Source: Microbacterium sp. 1S1 (lineage in GTDB: Bacteria > Actinomycetota > Actinomycetes > Actinomycetales > Microbacteriaceae). Taken from it: 64,000 nt of DNA. A program made the position numbers and the translations under genes. Every line of letters starts with the position of its first letter. The first letter of the stretch is position 1. Shown piece by piece: positions 17,025-26,734 of the stretch. The notes under the pieces were generated by a model. That model ran no database searches, was not told where the DNA came from, and saw only the letters and a list, made by a program, of their open reading frames with translations. Location: NCBI RefSeq assembly GCF_008271365.1, contig NZ_CP043430.1, forward strand, positions 2,728,001-2,792,000, written 5' to 3'.

Positions 17025-17864
17025 ATGACCACTGTCCCCACCTTCCGCGCCCACAACGGCTTCACCCTGCCGGCCCTCGGGCTCGGCACCTATCGTCTGA
17101 ACGGCGACGCCGGAGCCGACGCCGTCGCGCAGGCCCTCCGCGCCGGCTACCGGCTCGTGGACTCGGCGTTCAACTACGAGAACGAGGGCTCGGTGGGGCG
17201 CGGAGTCGCGTCATCCGGCATCCCACGCTCCGAGGTGATCGTGACGACGAAGCTGCCCGGACGCCACCACGCCCGCGCGGCGGCGACCGCCAGCATCGAG
17301 GAGAGCCGCTCCCGCCTCGGCCTCGACGCGACCGACCTGCACCTCATCCACTGGCCGAACCCGAGCCAGGACGAGTACGTCGAGGCCTGGGCCGCGCTCG
17401 TGGACGCCCAGTCGCGCGGCGTCGTCCGCCAGATCGGCGTCTCGAACTTCCTCCCCGAGCATCTCGAGCGGATCGAACGGGAGACCGGAGTCCGGCCGGT
17501 CGTGAACCAGATCGAAGTACACCCGTACTTCCCGCAGGAGGAGCAGCTGGCGTATCACCGCGAGCACGGCATCCTCACCGAGGCGTGGAGCCCGCTGGGG
17601 CGTGCGCAGGCCCTCCTCGACGAAGGCGTCGTCCGCGAGGTGGCCGCTGCGCACGACATCACCCCCGCGCAGGCCGTGCTCGCCTGGCACGTCGCGCGGG
17701 AGACGGTCGCGATCCCGAAGGCGTCCTCGGCGGAGCACCAGGCCACGAACCTCGCGGCCGCCGGCGTCCTGCTCGAGGACGCGGAGGTCGCCGCGATCAC
17801 GGCACTCGGACGCGCGGACGGGCGGCTCTTCGACGGCGACCCCGCCGTGCACGAGGAGTCCTGA
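17025..17864 (+). CDS. Aldo/keto reductase
   Basis: A 279-aa NADPH-dependent aldo/keto reductase, AKR5-like (2,5-diketo-gluconate reductase group). Catalytic residues are visible: Asp and Tyr in LVDSAFNYENEG, Lys in VTTKLPG, His in LHLIHWPNP. The cofactor end has VAIPKASSAEH. ATG 17025 follows GGAGGAGCAACG. It converges on the XRE regulator with a 10-bp gap and has no visible terminator. The substrate is unknown. Confidence 0.92.
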   Translation: MTTVPTFRAHNGFTLPALGLGTYRLNGDAGADAVAQALRAGYRLVDSAFNYENEGSVGRGVASSGIPRSEVIVTTKLPGRHHARAAATASIEESRSRLGLDATDLHLIHWPNPSQDEYVEAWAALVDAQSRGVVRQIGVSNFLPEHLERIERETGVRPVVNQIEVHPYFPQEEQLAYHREHGILTEAWSPLGRAQALLDEGVVREVAAAHDITPAQAVLAWHVARETVAIPKASSAEHQATNLAAAGVLLEDAEVAAITALGRADGRLFDGDPAVHEES

Positions 17865-17874
17865 GCCGCAGCGA

Positions 17875-18711
17875 TCAGACGCTCTGGGTGCCGAGGACGC
17901 GGAGGAACTCGAGCTTCCCGGCGGCCTCGCTACCGGGTTGTGCGGTCAGCACGATGAGCGCCTGCGATTCGTCCTCCGTGAACAGCGCCTGGCAGTCCAC
18001 CTCGATCTCGCCCAGCTCCGGATGGACGATCACCTTGTGCTGCTCGAAGCGTCGCGCCACCTCGTGCGCCTCCCAGAGCTGCACGAACTCCGGGCTGCGC
18101 TCCGACAGATCGGCGACGATCTCCCCCGCCCGTGACCGCGCACCCATCGTTCCGTACGCCGCGCGGAGCGCCGCCACCAGCGCCCGCGACTGCCGGGGAT
18201 GATCGCCCTCGCGGTAGCGACGCCGCTCGTCGTCGGGTCGCGCGAACCATCGGTGGATGCCGCTCCGATCGAGCCCGGTCAGACCGCTCGCATCCCCGAT
18301 CAGTGCGCGCGAGGCGTCGTTCTGCACCAGCACCTCGTCGAGGGCGGACACGACGAACGCCGGGGTGTCGTGCAGGCGGTCGAGCACGCGGAGGATGCCG
18401 GGACGGACGTAGTCCGTGACCGCCGTGCGATCAGGTGCACTGTGCCCACTGAGACGGAAGAGGTAGTCGCGCTCGTCCGGTGACAGCCGCAGGGCACGAG
18501 CGAGGGCGGCCAGGATCTGCGCGCTCGGCTGCGGCCCCCGACGCTGCTCGAGACGCGTGTAGTAGTCCGTCGACATGGTCGCCAGTTGTGCGACCTCCTC
18601 CCGCCGGAGCCCCGTGGTCCGTCGGCGCGGCCCCGTGGGGAGCCCCACGTCGGCGGGGCTCAGCGCCTCTCGCCGCCGGAGGAGGAAGTCAGCCAGCGCG
18701 TCGCGGTCCAT
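17875..18711 (-). CDS. XRE-family regulator with MmyB-like ligand-binding domain
   Basis: A 278-aa regulator. The N-terminal helix-turn-helix covers about residues 8-80 (LRREEVAQLATMSTDYYTRL, then EQRRGPQPS). The rest, about 100-270, matches the MmyB-type PAS-like ligand domain (DEVLVQNDASRAL onward). Such proteins commonly control a divergent dehydrogenase gene; here an SDR starts 100 bp away on the other strand, so this is its likely regulator. The ligand is unknown. Confidence 0.9.
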   Translation of the reverse strand: MDRDALADFLLRRREALSPADVGLPTGPRRRTTGLRREEVAQLATMSTDYYTRLEQRRGPQPSAQILAALARALRLSPDERDYLFRLSGHSAPDRTAVTDYVRPGILRVLDRLHDTPAFVVSALDEVLVQNDASRALIGDASGLTGLDRSGIHRWFARPDDERRRYREGDHPRQSRALVAALRAAYGTMGARSRAGEIVADLSERSPEFVQLWEAHEVARRFEQHKVIVHPELGEIEVDCQALFTEDESQALIVLTAQPGSEAAGKLEFLRVLGTQSV

Positions 18712-18811
18712 CCGAGCAGTATGCCGCGGAGCGGATGCACGATCCAGGGACTGCCCGTCCCCCGATCGGCCGTCTCTGGAACGCCTCGGCGGTCGCGTCG
18801 AGGCTGAGGAC

Positions 18812-19576
18812 ATGGACATCACCGGAAACACCATCTTCATCCCCGGCGCGACGAGCGGCATCGGTCTGGCCTTGGCACACCGGCTGCACGAGCGCGGCAA
18901 CACCGTGATCGTCGGCGGGCGACGCGTGGACCGGCTGACCGCGATCGCCGCCGCCCACCCCGGGCTCCACACGGTCCGCATCGACACCACCGACCCGGCG
19001 AGCATCGACGAGGCCGCCGCCACCGTGCTCGCCGCGCACCCGACGCTGAACGTGGTGATCACGATGGCCGGCATCATGCGCGCGGAGGACTGGACCATGC
19101 CCTCGGGCTTCCTGTCCACCGCTGAGGAGACCGTCACGACGAACATCCTCGGCCCGATCCGGCTCATCGCCGCGTTCATCGAACACCTCCGCGCCCAGCC
19201 GGCGGCGACCATCATGACCGTCTCGTCCGGTCTCGCTTTCGCGCCGCTGCGGGTGACCCCCACCTACAACGCGAGCAAGGCGGCCATCCACATGCTGAGC
19301 GAGTCGCTGCGACTGCAGCTCGCGGGGACGAGCGTCGCGGTGCAGGAGCTCGAGCCACCGGCCGTGCGCACGGATCTCATGCCCGGCCACGCGGAGAACG
19401 AGGCGGCTCTGCCGCTCGACGCGTTCATCGATGAGGTCATGACGCTCATCGAGACCCAGCCCGATGCGACCGAGATCCAGGTCGAGCGGGTGAAGTTCCT
19501 CCGCTACGGCGAGGCGCGCGGCGACTACGACGAGGTCGTCACAGTACTCAACCGCACCGATCCGCACGGCCGGTGA
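18812..19576 (+). CDS. Short-chain dehydrogenase/reductase (DltE-like)
   Basis: A 254-aa SDR. The cofactor motif is GATSGIGLALA at residues 11-21, the NAG-equivalent reads TMAGIMRAED, and the active site has Ser in TVSSGLAF and YNASK. The C-terminus resembles the DltE subgroup. GAGGAC precedes ATG 18812. It diverges from the XRE regulator and ends at a 24-nt perfect palindrome. The substrate is unknown. Confidence 0.9.
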   Translation: MDITGNTIFIPGATSGIGLALAHRLHERGNTVIVGGRRVDRLTAIAAAHPGLHTVRIDTTDPASIDEAAATVLAAHPTLNVVITMAGIMRAEDWTMPSGFLSTAEETVTTNILGPIRLIAAFIEHLRAQPAATIMTVSSGLAFAPLRVTPTYNASKAAIHMLSESLRLQLAGTSVAVQELEPPAVRTDLMPGHAENEAALPLDAFIDEVMTLIETQPDATEIQVERVKFLRYGEARGDYDEVVTVLNRTDPHGR

Positions 19577-19578
19577 GC

Positions 19579-19602
19579 GCGGTGGGGCGGCCGCCCCACC
19601 GC
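19579..19602. terminator. Bidirectional terminator (perfect palindrome)
   Basis: GCGGTGGGGCGG followed directly by CCGCCCCACCGC, a 24-nt perfect palindrome between convergent stops. It likely ends both the SDR and the ldh transcripts. Confidence 0.75.
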
Positions 19603-19604
19603 TG

Positions 19605-20558
19605 TCACTCCTGCAAGGACGCCGCGACCGCGGTGAGCGCGTCGGCGGACTGCCGGAGCAGGTCGAGCTCCCGATCCGAGAACGCGGTGGTGCGGATCGG
19701 CGTCGCACCGGCGGCGCTGACGATCGATGGCACGGACAGGGCGACGCCGTCGATACCGTGGAAGTGGCGGAGCACGGTGCTGACGGGCATGACGGCGTGC
19801 TCGTCGCGGAGCACCGCCTCCACGATGCGCGCGCTCGACAGCCCGATCGCGTAGTTCGTCGCCCCCTTCCCCTGGATCACCTTGTACGCGGCATCGCGGA
19901 CGTCGACGGCGATCTCGTCGAGTTCCTCCAGCGTGAAGCGCGGGTGCCCTGGCGCCTCCCAGTCGAGGATCGGCACCGTCCCGATCGTCGCCCGCGACCA
20001 CAGCGGGAACTCGGTGTCGCCGTGCTCGCCGATGATGTGGGCGTGCACGCTCGCCGTGGACACGCCCGCGCGCTCCCCCAGCTTCCACCGCAGGCGTGAC
20101 GTATCGAGGACGGTGCCCGAGGCGAAGATGCGCTCCGGCGGCAATCCGGTCTCCTGCTGCGCGATCACGGTGAGCACGTCGCAGGGGTTCGTCACGATCA
20201 CATAAACCGCGTTCGGTGCGACGGCGAGGAGCTCCGGCATCATGCGCCGGATGATGCCGGCGTTGACCCCGGCGAGCTCGGTGCGGGTCTGGCCGGGATT
20301 CTGCTTGGCTCCGGCGGTGATCACGACCACATGAGAGCCGGCGGCCACGGAGATGTCACTCCCGCCGATGATGTCACTGCTCCCGGTGAACTGCGTGCCG
20401 TGCGCGAGGTCGAGCACCTCGGCCTCGACCTTCTCGGCCGCGATGTCGTAGAGCGCGACATGACGGGCCGATCCCCGGATGAGTGCCGCGTAGGCGACGC
20501 TCGATCCCACGCTTCCGGCGCCGACGACGGTGAGCTTCGAGTTCTCGATGATCTCCAT
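19605..20558 (-). CDS. ldh: L-lactate dehydrogenase
   Basis: A 317-aa NAD-dependent L-lactate dehydrogenase. The Rossmann loop is VGAGSVGSSVAYA, the mobile-loop Arg is in QNPGQTRTEL, the pocket has VTNPCDVLT, and the catalytic His is in IIGEHGDTEFP near residue 180. Gln in KQNPGQTR rather than Arg fits lactate over malate specificity. ATG 20558 was chosen because the protein then begins EIIENSKLTVVGAG. It stands alone, convergent with the SDR gene. Confidence 0.94.
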   Translation of the reverse strand: MEIIENSKLTVVGAGSVGSSVAYAALIRGSARHVALYDIAAEKVEAEVLDLAHGTQFTGSSDIIGGSDISVAAGSHVVVITAGAKQNPGQTRTELAGVNAGIIRRMMPELLAVAPNAVYVIVTNPCDVLTVIAQQETGLPPERIFASGTVLDTSRLRWKLGERAGVSTASVHAHIIGEHGDTEFPLWSRATIGTVPILDWEAPGHPRFTLEELDEIAVDVRDAAYKVIQGKGATNYAIGLSSARIVEAVLRDEHAVMPVSTVLRHFHGIDGVALSVPSIVSAAGATPIRTTAFSDRELDLLRQSADALTAVAASLQE

Positions 20559-20622
20559 GCGCCCATCCTGACAGCGGACGACCCGCGGCGGCAGGGTTCT
20601 CGCCGGGAGAATCCCTATGCCG

Positions 20623-21510
20623 TCAGAGCGCCGCGGCGACCGCCTCCGCCGCGGTGGCATGCGTGAAGCGGAAGCCCGACCGCTGCAGGACCTCGGGGCG
20701 GACGTCGGCATCCGGCAACAGCAGAGATTCCGCGGCATCGCCGAGCGCGAGCCGCAGCGCCCACCGAGGAGCCGGGAGCCAGAACGGGCGGTGCATCCGC
20801 TCCGCGAGCGCGCGGCCGATGTCGTTCGCCGAGGCCCGGGTCGGTCCGGTCAGGTTGACCGGACCAGCGAGCTTCTCATCGAGGACATGACGGATCGCAC
20901 GGACCTCATCGTCCAGGGAGATCCACGGCCAGATCTGCGTGCCCGACCCCAGGGGGCCGGCGACGCCGAGTCTCGTCAGCGTGATCATGGGGCGGAGCAC
21001 GCCACGGCGGTGGATCACCGGCGCGGTTCGCAGCAGCGCGACCCGCGTGTGGTCTTCGGCTCGTCGCGCCGCGGTCTCCCAGCGCACGGTGAGGTCGGCC
21101 AGGAAGGTGGTGCCGGGACCGGAATGCTCGGTGAGGATCTCGCCCGGCGCGGAGCCGTAGTAGCCGACGGCCGACGCCGACACGAGGGCCGGAGCGTCGG
21201 TGCGCAGGGCACGCAGAGCGGTGGTGAGCGTGTTCGTCGCGTCCAGCCGGGACTCCACGAGTTGCCGGCGGTAGCCACGCGTCCACGGAAGGCGCCCCAC
21301 GCTCGCACCGCCGAGCGCGACGACGGCCTCCGCGCCCGCGAGGACGTCCGGATCGAGGGCGGCATCCCCCGGTGCCCATTCGAGCTCGCCCTCCGCCTGC
21401 GGAGTGCGTCGCACGAGGGTGCTCACCTCGATGTCATCGGCGCGCAGCGCCGTCGCGAGTGCGGTGCCGATGAGACCGGAGGCCCCACTGATGACGATGC
21501 GTCGCGCCAT
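20623..21510 (-). CDS. TIGR01777-family NAD-dependent epimerase/sugar nucleotide oxidoreductase (YfcH-like)
   Basis: A 295-aa extended-SDR protein. GASGLIGTALATAL is the cofactor loop; the active-site region reads SASAVGYYGSAPGEILTE. The C-terminal DUF1731 part includes VNLTGPTRASANDIGRAL and PAPRWALRLALGD. This is the YfcH/TIGR01777 family, often with unknown substrate and sometimes linked to division or lipid metabolism. It is a single gene between ldh and tRNA-Val. Confidence 0.9.
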   Translation of the reverse strand: MARRIVISGASGLIGTALATALRADDIEVSTLVRRTPQAEGELEWAPGDAALDPDVLAGAEAVVALGGASVGRLPWTRGYRRQLVESRLDATNTLTTALRALRTDAPALVSASAVGYYGSAPGEILTEHSGPGTTFLADLTVRWETAARRAEDHTRVALLRTAPVIHRRGVLRPMITLTRLGVAGPLGSGTQIWPWISLDDEVRAIRHVLDEKLAGPVNLTGPTRASANDIGRALAERMHRPFWLPAPRWALRLALGDAAESLLLPDADVRPEVLQRSGFRFTHATAAEAVAAAL

Positions 21511-21538
21511 TGCCGCTCCCCGATGCTGTCGTGACGGG

Positions 21539-21611
21539 TGGGCCCTGCCGGGATCGAACCGACGACATCCACGGTGTAAACGTGGCGCTCTACCAGCTGA
21601 GCTAAAGGCCC
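21539..21611 (-). tRNA. tRNA-Val (anticodon TAC)
   Basis: A 73-nt cloverleaf on the minus strand. Acceptor GGGCCTT pairs with AGGGCCC (one T-G), D-arm GCTCAGCTGGTAGAGC, anticodon stem CCACG with CGTGG around loop TTTACAC (anticodon TAC), and T-arm GTCGGTTCGATCCCGGC. CCA is not encoded. Confidence 0.97.
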
Positions 21612-21764
21612 TGGTGCGCTCAGTCTATCCGGGTGCGGATGCGCACCCGTGTCGTGGAAGAGGGATAGGCTGAAGTCGGCGCGCGTTGTGCACGGCCGAC
21701 AAGGCTGCCCGTGTCGCTTCCCGTTTCCTTGGCATGACCTGCCAGCTTGACGAAAGGTTCCCCC

Positions 21765-24491
21765 GTGACCGTCCACGATCAGGATCCGTACTCTCAGGGC
21801 CCCCTCGACAGCGATCCAGAAGAGACCGGTGAGTGGCAGCAGTCGCTCGACGAGCTGGTGGACGCCAAGGGACACGGCCGCGGGCGCGAGATCATGCTCA
21901 GCCTGCTCAAGCGCTCCAAGGAACTGCACCTGAACGTGCCGATGGTTCCGACCACGGACTACATCAACACGATCGCTCCGGAGAACGAGCCCGAATTCCC
22001 CGGTGACGAGGAGATCGAGCGCCGCTACCGCGCCTGGATCCGCTGGAACGCCGCGATCACGGTGCACCGCGCCCAGCGACCCGGCATCGGCGTCGGCGGT
22101 CACATCTCGACGTACGCGTCCTCCGCGGCGCTGTACGAAGTGGGCTTCAACCACTTCTTCAAGGGCGCGGATCACCCCGGGGGCGCCGACCAGATCTTCA
22201 TCCAGGGCCACGCCTCCCCCGGCACCTACGCCCGCTCCTTCCTCGAGGGGCGCCTCACCGAGGACCAGCTCGACGGCTTCCGTCAGGAGAAGTCGCACGC
22301 ACCGCACGGCATCCCGTCGTACCCGCACCCGCGCCTGATGCCGGAGTACTGGCAGTTCCCGACGGTGTCGATGGGTCTCGGCCCGATCAACGCGATCTAC
22401 CAGGCGATGTCGAACAAGTACCTCGAGAACCGTGGCATCAAGGACACGTCGCAGTCCCACGTGTGGGCGTTCCTCGGCGACGGCGAGATGGACGAGGTCG
22501 AGAGCCGCGGCCAGCTCCAGGTCGCCGCGAACGAGGGTCTCGACAACCTCACGTTCGTCGTCAACTGCAACCTGCAGCGTCTGGACGGTCCGGTCCGCGG
22601 CAACGGCAAGATCGTCCAGGAGCTCGAGTCGTTCTTCCGCGGCGCAGGCTGGAACGTCATCAAGGTCGTCTGGGGCCGCGAGTGGGACGACCTGCTCGCC
22701 CGCGACACCGAGGGCGCCCTGCTCAACCTCATGAACGTCACTCCCGATGGCGACTTCCAGACCTACAAGGCCGAGTCGGGCGCGTACATCCGTGAGCACT
22801 TCTTCGGGCGCGACGAGCGCGCCGCCGCCCTCGTCAAGGACTACTCCGACGACGACATCTGGAACCTCAAGCGCGGTGGCCACGACTACCGCAAGGTCTA
22901 CGCCGCGTTCAAGGCCGCGACCGAGCACAAGGGCAAGCCCACCGTCATCCTCGCGAAGACCGTCAAGGGCTACGGGCTCGGCCCGCAGTTCGAGGGCCGC
23001 AACGCGACCCACCAGATGAAGAAGATGACGCTGGACAACCTCAAGACGTTCCGCGACGCGATGCACATCCCGATCACGGACGCGCAGCTCGAGGAGAACC
23101 CCTACCTGCCGCCGTACTACAACCCGGGACCGCAGGACGAGACGATCCAGTACATGCTGGAGCGCCGCAAGGCCCTCGGCGGCTTCCTCCCGGAGCGCCG
23201 TTCGACGCACGTCGGCCTCTCCCTCCCCGAGGAGAACGCCTACGCCCTGCCGAAGAAGGGCTCGGGCACCCAGGAGGTCGCCACCACCATGGCGTTCGTC
23301 CGCCTGCTCAAGGATCTGCTGCGCTCGAAGGAGTTCGGCCACCGCATCGTCCCGATCATCCCGGACGAGGCGCGGACGTTCGGCATGGACGCGTACTTCC
23401 CCACCGCGAAGATCTACAACCCGAACGGCCAGCACTACACCTCGGTCGACCGGGAGCTGCTGCTCGCCTACAAGGAGAGCCCGCAGGGTCAGATCGTCCA
23501 CGTCGGCATCAACGAGGCCGGCGCTCTTGCGGCGTTCACCGCCGCGGGCACCTCGTACGCGACGCACGGCGAGCCGCTGATCCCGATCTACATCTTCTAC
23601 TCGATGTTCGGCTTCCAGCGCACCGGTGACGCCCAGTGGGCTGCCGGCGACCAGATGGCCCGCGGCTTCATCATCGGCGCGACGGCCGGACGCACCACGC
23701 TCACGGGTGAGGGCCTGCAGCACGCCGACGGGCATTCGCACCTGCTGGCCGCCACGAACCCGGCCACGGTCTCCTACGACCCCGCGTACGGGTACGAGAT
23801 CGCGCACATCGTGCGCTCGGGTCTCGAGCGGATGTACGGCGGGCAGCACGAGGACCCGAACGTCATGTACTACCTCACGGTGTACAACGAGCCGATGGTC
23901 CAGCCCGCGGAGCCTGCCGACGTGGACGTGGACGGGATCGTCCGCGGAATCCACCGCGTCGCCGTCGGCGAGGGCGACGGCGCCCGCGCCCAGCTCTTCG
24001 CTTCCGGCGTCGGACTGCCGTGGGCGCTCGAAGCTCAGGAACTGCTCAAGAAGGACTGGGGCGTCGTCGCCGACGTGTGGTCGGTCACCTCGTGGACCGA
24101 GCTCCGCCGTGACGGCCTCGCCGCCGACGAGCACAACTTCCTCCACCCCGAGGAGGAGCCGCGCACCGCGTACCTGACCCAGAAGCTCCAGGGCGCCGAG
24201 GGTCCCGTCGTCGCGGTCAGCGACTTCATGCACGCCGTGCAGGATCAGATCCGCCCGTGGGTGCCGAACCGCTTCGCGACGCTGGGTGCCGACGGCTTCG
24301 GGTTCTCGGACACGCGCGCCGCAGCCCGCCGCTTCTTCAAGATCGACGGACCGTCGATCGTCGTGCGCACGCTGCAGGCGCTGGCTGAGGAGGGCAAGGT
24401 CGACCGTGGCCTCTCCGCCCAGGCCATCGAGAAGTACCGCCTGCACGACGTGAACGCCGGCACCAGCGGCAACGCAGGCGGCGAAAGCTGA
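21765..24491 (+). CDS. aceE: Pyruvate dehydrogenase E1 component, homodimeric type
   Basis: A 908-aa thiamine-diphosphate enzyme that decarboxylates pyruvate and feeds acetyl groups to the E2 of the pyruvate dehydrogenase complex. The thiamine site [14 protein letters not shown] lies near residue 240, and the transketolase-type central domain and C-terminal domain follow; the length is typical of homodimeric AceE. The GTG at 21765 has GAAAGG 8 nt upstream, while the TTG at 21747 has no site. A -10 box TAGGCT at 21666-21671 implies a leader of about 90 nt. It is directly followed by the fatty-acid regulator and fab genes, a classic actinobacterial order. Confidence 0.96.
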   Translation: MTVHDQDPYSQGPLDSDPEETGEWQQSLDELVDAKGHGRGREIMLSLLKRSKELHLNVPMVPTTDYINTIAPENEPEFPGDEEIERRYRAWIRWNAAITVHRAQRPGIGVGGHISTYASSAALYEVGFNHFFKGADHPGGADQIFIQGHASPGTYARSFLEGRLTEDQLDGFRQEKSHAPHGIPSYPHPRLMPEYWQFPTVSMGLGPINAIYQAMSNKYLENRGIKDTSQSHVWAFLGDGEMDEVESRGQLQVAANEGLDNLTFVVNCNLQRLDGPVRGNGKIVQELESFFRGAGWNVIKVVWGREWDDLLARDTEGALLNLMNVTPDGDFQTYKAESGAYIREHFFGRDERAAALVKDYSDDDIWNLKRGGHDYRKVYAAFKAATEHKGKPTVILAKTVKGYGLGPQFEGRNATHQMKKMTLDNLKTFRDAMHIPITDAQLEENPYLPPYYNPGPQDETIQYMLERRKALGGFLPERRSTHVGLSLPEENAYALPKKGSGTQEVATTMAFVRLLKDLLRSKEFGHRIVPIIPDEARTFGMDAYFPTAKIYNPNGQHYTSVDRELLLAYKESPQGQIVHVGINEAGALAAFTAAGTSYATHGEPLIPIYIFYSMFGFQRTGDAQWAAGDQMARGFIIGATAGRTTLTGEGLQHADGHSHLLAATNPATVSYDPAYGYEIAHIVRSGLERMYGGQHEDPNVMYYLTVYNEPMVQPAEPADVDVDGIVRGIHRVAVGEGDGARAQLFASGVGLPWALEAQELLKKDWGVVADVWSVTSWTELRRDGLAADEHNFLHPEEEPRTAYLTQKLQGAEGPVVAVSDFMHAVQDQIRPWVPNRFATLGADGFGFSDTRAAARRFFKIDGPSIVVRTLQALAEEGKVDRGLSAQAIEKYRLHDVNAGTSGNAGGES

Positions 24492-24498
24492 GCCCTCG

Positions 24499-25716
24499 GT
24501 GACAGCTGCCTCCGCCGGCATGGACAAAGCCGCCACGCTCACCTGGCTGCGCCGGATTTCCGGCGACATCGCGACGGTGACGATCAAGCGGCTGGAGGAC
24601 ACCCTCCCCTGGTACGCCGACATGCCACCGGCCCGCCGCTCCGCGGTCGGGCTGGTGGCGCAGGCGGGCATCACGTCCTTCATCCAGTGGTACGACGACC
24701 CCACGTCGACTCCATGGATCGCCGCAGACATCTTCGCGGCCGCTCCGCGTGAGCTCTTGCGGAGTGTGAGCCTGCAGCAGACGCTCCAGCTCATCCGCGT
24801 GACCGTCGAGGTGACCGAGGAGCGGGTCGCGGGCAAGGGGGAGCACCTCCGCGAGGCGATCCTGCTCTACTCGCGAGACGTGGCGTTCGCGGCGGCAGAC
24901 GTCTACGCGCGCGCCGCCGAGGCGCGCGGCCTCTGGGACGCGCGGCTCGAGGCTCTCGTCGTCGACTCGATCCTCACGGGCGAGGCCGACGAGGAGTTGC
25001 CGAGTCGGATCGCCGCCCTCGGGTGGCACGGCCACGGGGAGGTCGCGGTCCTCGTCGGCACCACGCCCCCGCAGTTCGACGTCGACCTGGTGCGGCGGAC
25101 CGCGCGGAAGCTCGCCGTCGACGTCCTCATCGGCGTGCAGGGTTCCCGTCTCGTGCTCGTCCTCGGCCGCGCACGCGTAGCCGGACAGGAGGGCGAGGAC
25201 GAGGAGCTCGGCTTCCAGGAGATCGCCGCGAGGCTGGAGCCGTCGTTCGGGCCGGGTTTCGTGGTGCTCGGCCCGGCGGTCGCCGCTCTCGTGGATGCCA
25301 GTCAGAGCGCACGTGCGGCCCTGGCCGGCTTCGCGGTGGCCCGGGCCTGGCGGAGTGCGCCCCGGCCGGTCGAAGCCGACGACCTGCTCCCCGAGCGCGC
25401 CCTCGCGGGTGACCCGCTCGCGAAGCAGACCCTCATCGAGCGCATCTACCGCCCGCTGCAGGCGCACTCCACCGACCTCGTCACGACGCTGTGGAGCTAC
25501 TTGGACAACGGCCGTTCCCTCGAGGCCACGGCCCGCGAGCTCTTCGTGCATCCGAACACCGTGCGGTACCGCCTCAAGCGCGTGAGCGAGGTCATCGGGT
25601 GGGATGCGACCGGGCCCCGCGAGGCCCTCATCCTGCAGACCGCGCTCATCCTCGGCTCCATCGGGGCGGCGGAGCAGGTGCGACGCCGACCGCCGCTGCG
25701 ACGCTCTCCGCGCTGA
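24499..25716 (+). CDS. fasR: PucR-family transcriptional activator of fatty acid synthesis (FasR-like)
   Basis: A 405-aa PucR/CdaR-type regulator. The N-terminal 150 residues carry no known motif, the middle (about 170-290) resembles the GGDEF-like CdaR domain, and the C-terminus has the PucR HTH (SLEATARELFVHPNTVRYRL, residues about 335-355). Streptomyces FasR sits in the same place before fabD and activates fabDHPF, so the same role is inferred. It starts 8 nt after aceE, possibly co-transcribed. An inverted repeat lies between it and fabD. ATG 24520 is an alternative start. Confidence 0.85.
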   Translation: MTAASAGMDKAATLTWLRRISGDIATVTIKRLEDTLPWYADMPPARRSAVGLVAQAGITSFIQWYDDPTSTPWIAADIFAAAPRELLRSVSLQQTLQLIRVTVEVTEERVAGKGEHLREAILLYSRDVAFAAADVYARAAEARGLWDARLEALVVDSILTGEADEELPSRIAALGWHGHGEVAVLVGTTPPQFDVDLVRRTARKLAVDVLIGVQGSRLVLVLGRARVAGQEGEDEELGFQEIAARLEPSFGPGFVVLGPAVAALVDASQSARAALAGFAVARAWRSAPRPVEADDLLPERALAGDPLAKQTLIERIYRPLQAHSTDLVTTLWSYLDNGRSLEATARELFVHPNTVRYRLKRVSEVIGWDATGPREALILQTALILGSIGAAEQVRRRPPLRRSPR

Positions 25717-25743
25717 CTCGCGACGCAGGATCTGTGCGCCACA

Positions 25744-25780
25744 CACAAGGGTTTCGCGCAATCTTGTGATGGATCATCCA
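25744..25780 (+). promoter_or_regulatory. Candidate operator upstream of fabD
   Basis: A perfect 6-bp inverted repeat CACAAG (25744-25749) and CTTGTG (25763-25768) with a 13-nt spacer, followed by an 11-bp palindrome TGGATCATCCA (25770-25780). They lie 22-58 bp before a -10-like CAGACT at 25802. A FasR site is the natural guess, but no consensus was checked. Confidence 0.5.
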
Positions 25781-25813
25781 CCGTTCTCGCCCGATCGTTG
25801 GCAGACTGGGTGG

Positions 25814-26734
25814 GTGATTGTCGTCGTCTGCCCTGGACAGGGCTCGCAGACCCCCGGATTCCTCGCCCCCTGGCTCGAGCTCGACGGAGTGGAGGAGCGT
25901 CTCGCGGCCTACTCCGAGGCCGCGCAGGTGGATCTCCGCACGCACGGCACGGAGTCGGACGCGGACACCATCCGCGACACCCGCGTCGCCCAGCCGCTGA
26001 TCGTGGCCGCTTCCCTCGTCGCCGGTGATGCCCTTGTGAGCGCCGCCGGCCGTCGCGCGGCTGGCATCGCCGGGCACTCCGTCGGGGAGATCGCCGCTCT
26101 CGTCGGCTCCGGGGTCCTTGACGCCACGACCGGCATGCGCCTGGTCGGCATCCGCGGCCGCGCGATGGCTGACGCCGCCGCGCAGACTCCGACCGGCATG
26201 AGCGCAGTCCTCGGTGGCGATGAGGAGACGCTCCTCGCCCGACTCGCCGAGCTCGGCCTCGCGCCGGCGAACTTCAACGGCGGCGGGCAGATCGTCGTCG
26301 CCGGGCCTCTTCCGGCGCTGGCAGCTCTCGCCGAGGAGCCGGTCAAGGGCACGCGCGTGGTGCCGCTCCAGGTCGCCGGCGCCTTCCACACCGACTACAT
26401 GGCCTCCGCCGTCTCGGTCCTCCGCGATGCGGTGGCGGACGTGCAGCCCGCCGACCCCGAGATCACGCTCTGGACGAACCGGGACGGCTCCGTCGTCACG
26501 GACGGCGGAACGGCGCTCGACTACCTGGTCGACCAGGTGTCCTCCCCCGTGCGGTGGGACCGGTGCATGTCCTCCTTCGCCGAGGCCGGCGTGACCGGCG
26601 TGATCGAGCTCGCCCCTGCGGGTGCCCTCGTCGGTCTCGCCAAGCGCGGCCTGCGCGGCGTACCGACGGTCGCCGTGAAGACCCCCGAAGACCTCGAAGC
26701 CGCCGTCGCGCTGCTGAACGGAGAAGCCGCATGA
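25814..26734 (+). CDS. fabD: Malonyl-CoA:ACP transacylase
   Basis: A 306-aa acyltransferase that moves malonyl from CoA to ACP for fatty acid synthesis. It begins VVVCPGQGSQTPGF, has the nucleophile serine in GHSVGEIAAL (about residue 89), and the His of GAFHTDYM near residue 195. GTG 25814 is used because CAGACT lies 6 nt upstream (leaderless-like) and the PGQGSQ motif is near the N-terminus. Its TGA overlaps the ATG of fabH (ATGA), so the two are translationally coupled. Confidence 0.94.
   Translation: MIVVVCPGQGSQTPGFLAPWLELDGVEERLAAYSEAAQVDLRTHGTESDADTIRDTRVAQPLIVAASLVAGDALVSAAGRRAAGIAGHSVGEIAALVGSGVLDATTGMRLVGIRGRAMADAAAQTPTGMSAVLGGDEETLLARLAELGLAPANFNGGGQIVVAGPLPALAALAEEPVKGTRVVPLQVAGAFHTDYMASAVSVLRDAVADVQPADPEITLWTNRDGSVVTDGGTALDYLVDQVSSPVRWDRCMSSFAEAGVTGVIELAPAGALVGLAKRGLRGVPTVAVKTPEDLEAAVALLNGEAA

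Noticed and set aside
19579-19602. 24-nt perfect palindrome as a protein-binding site
   Set aside because: It lies between two convergent stop codons, where a shared terminator is the simpler explanation.
21423-24836. A very long minus-strand open frame antisense to aceE
   Set aside because: Its translation is low-complexity Arg/Val/Leu/Asp with no family motifs; it is a by-product of GC-rich third positions in aceE. The same holds for the long antisense frames over glnE (8830-11175), glnA (2428-3834) and sufB (57708-60329).
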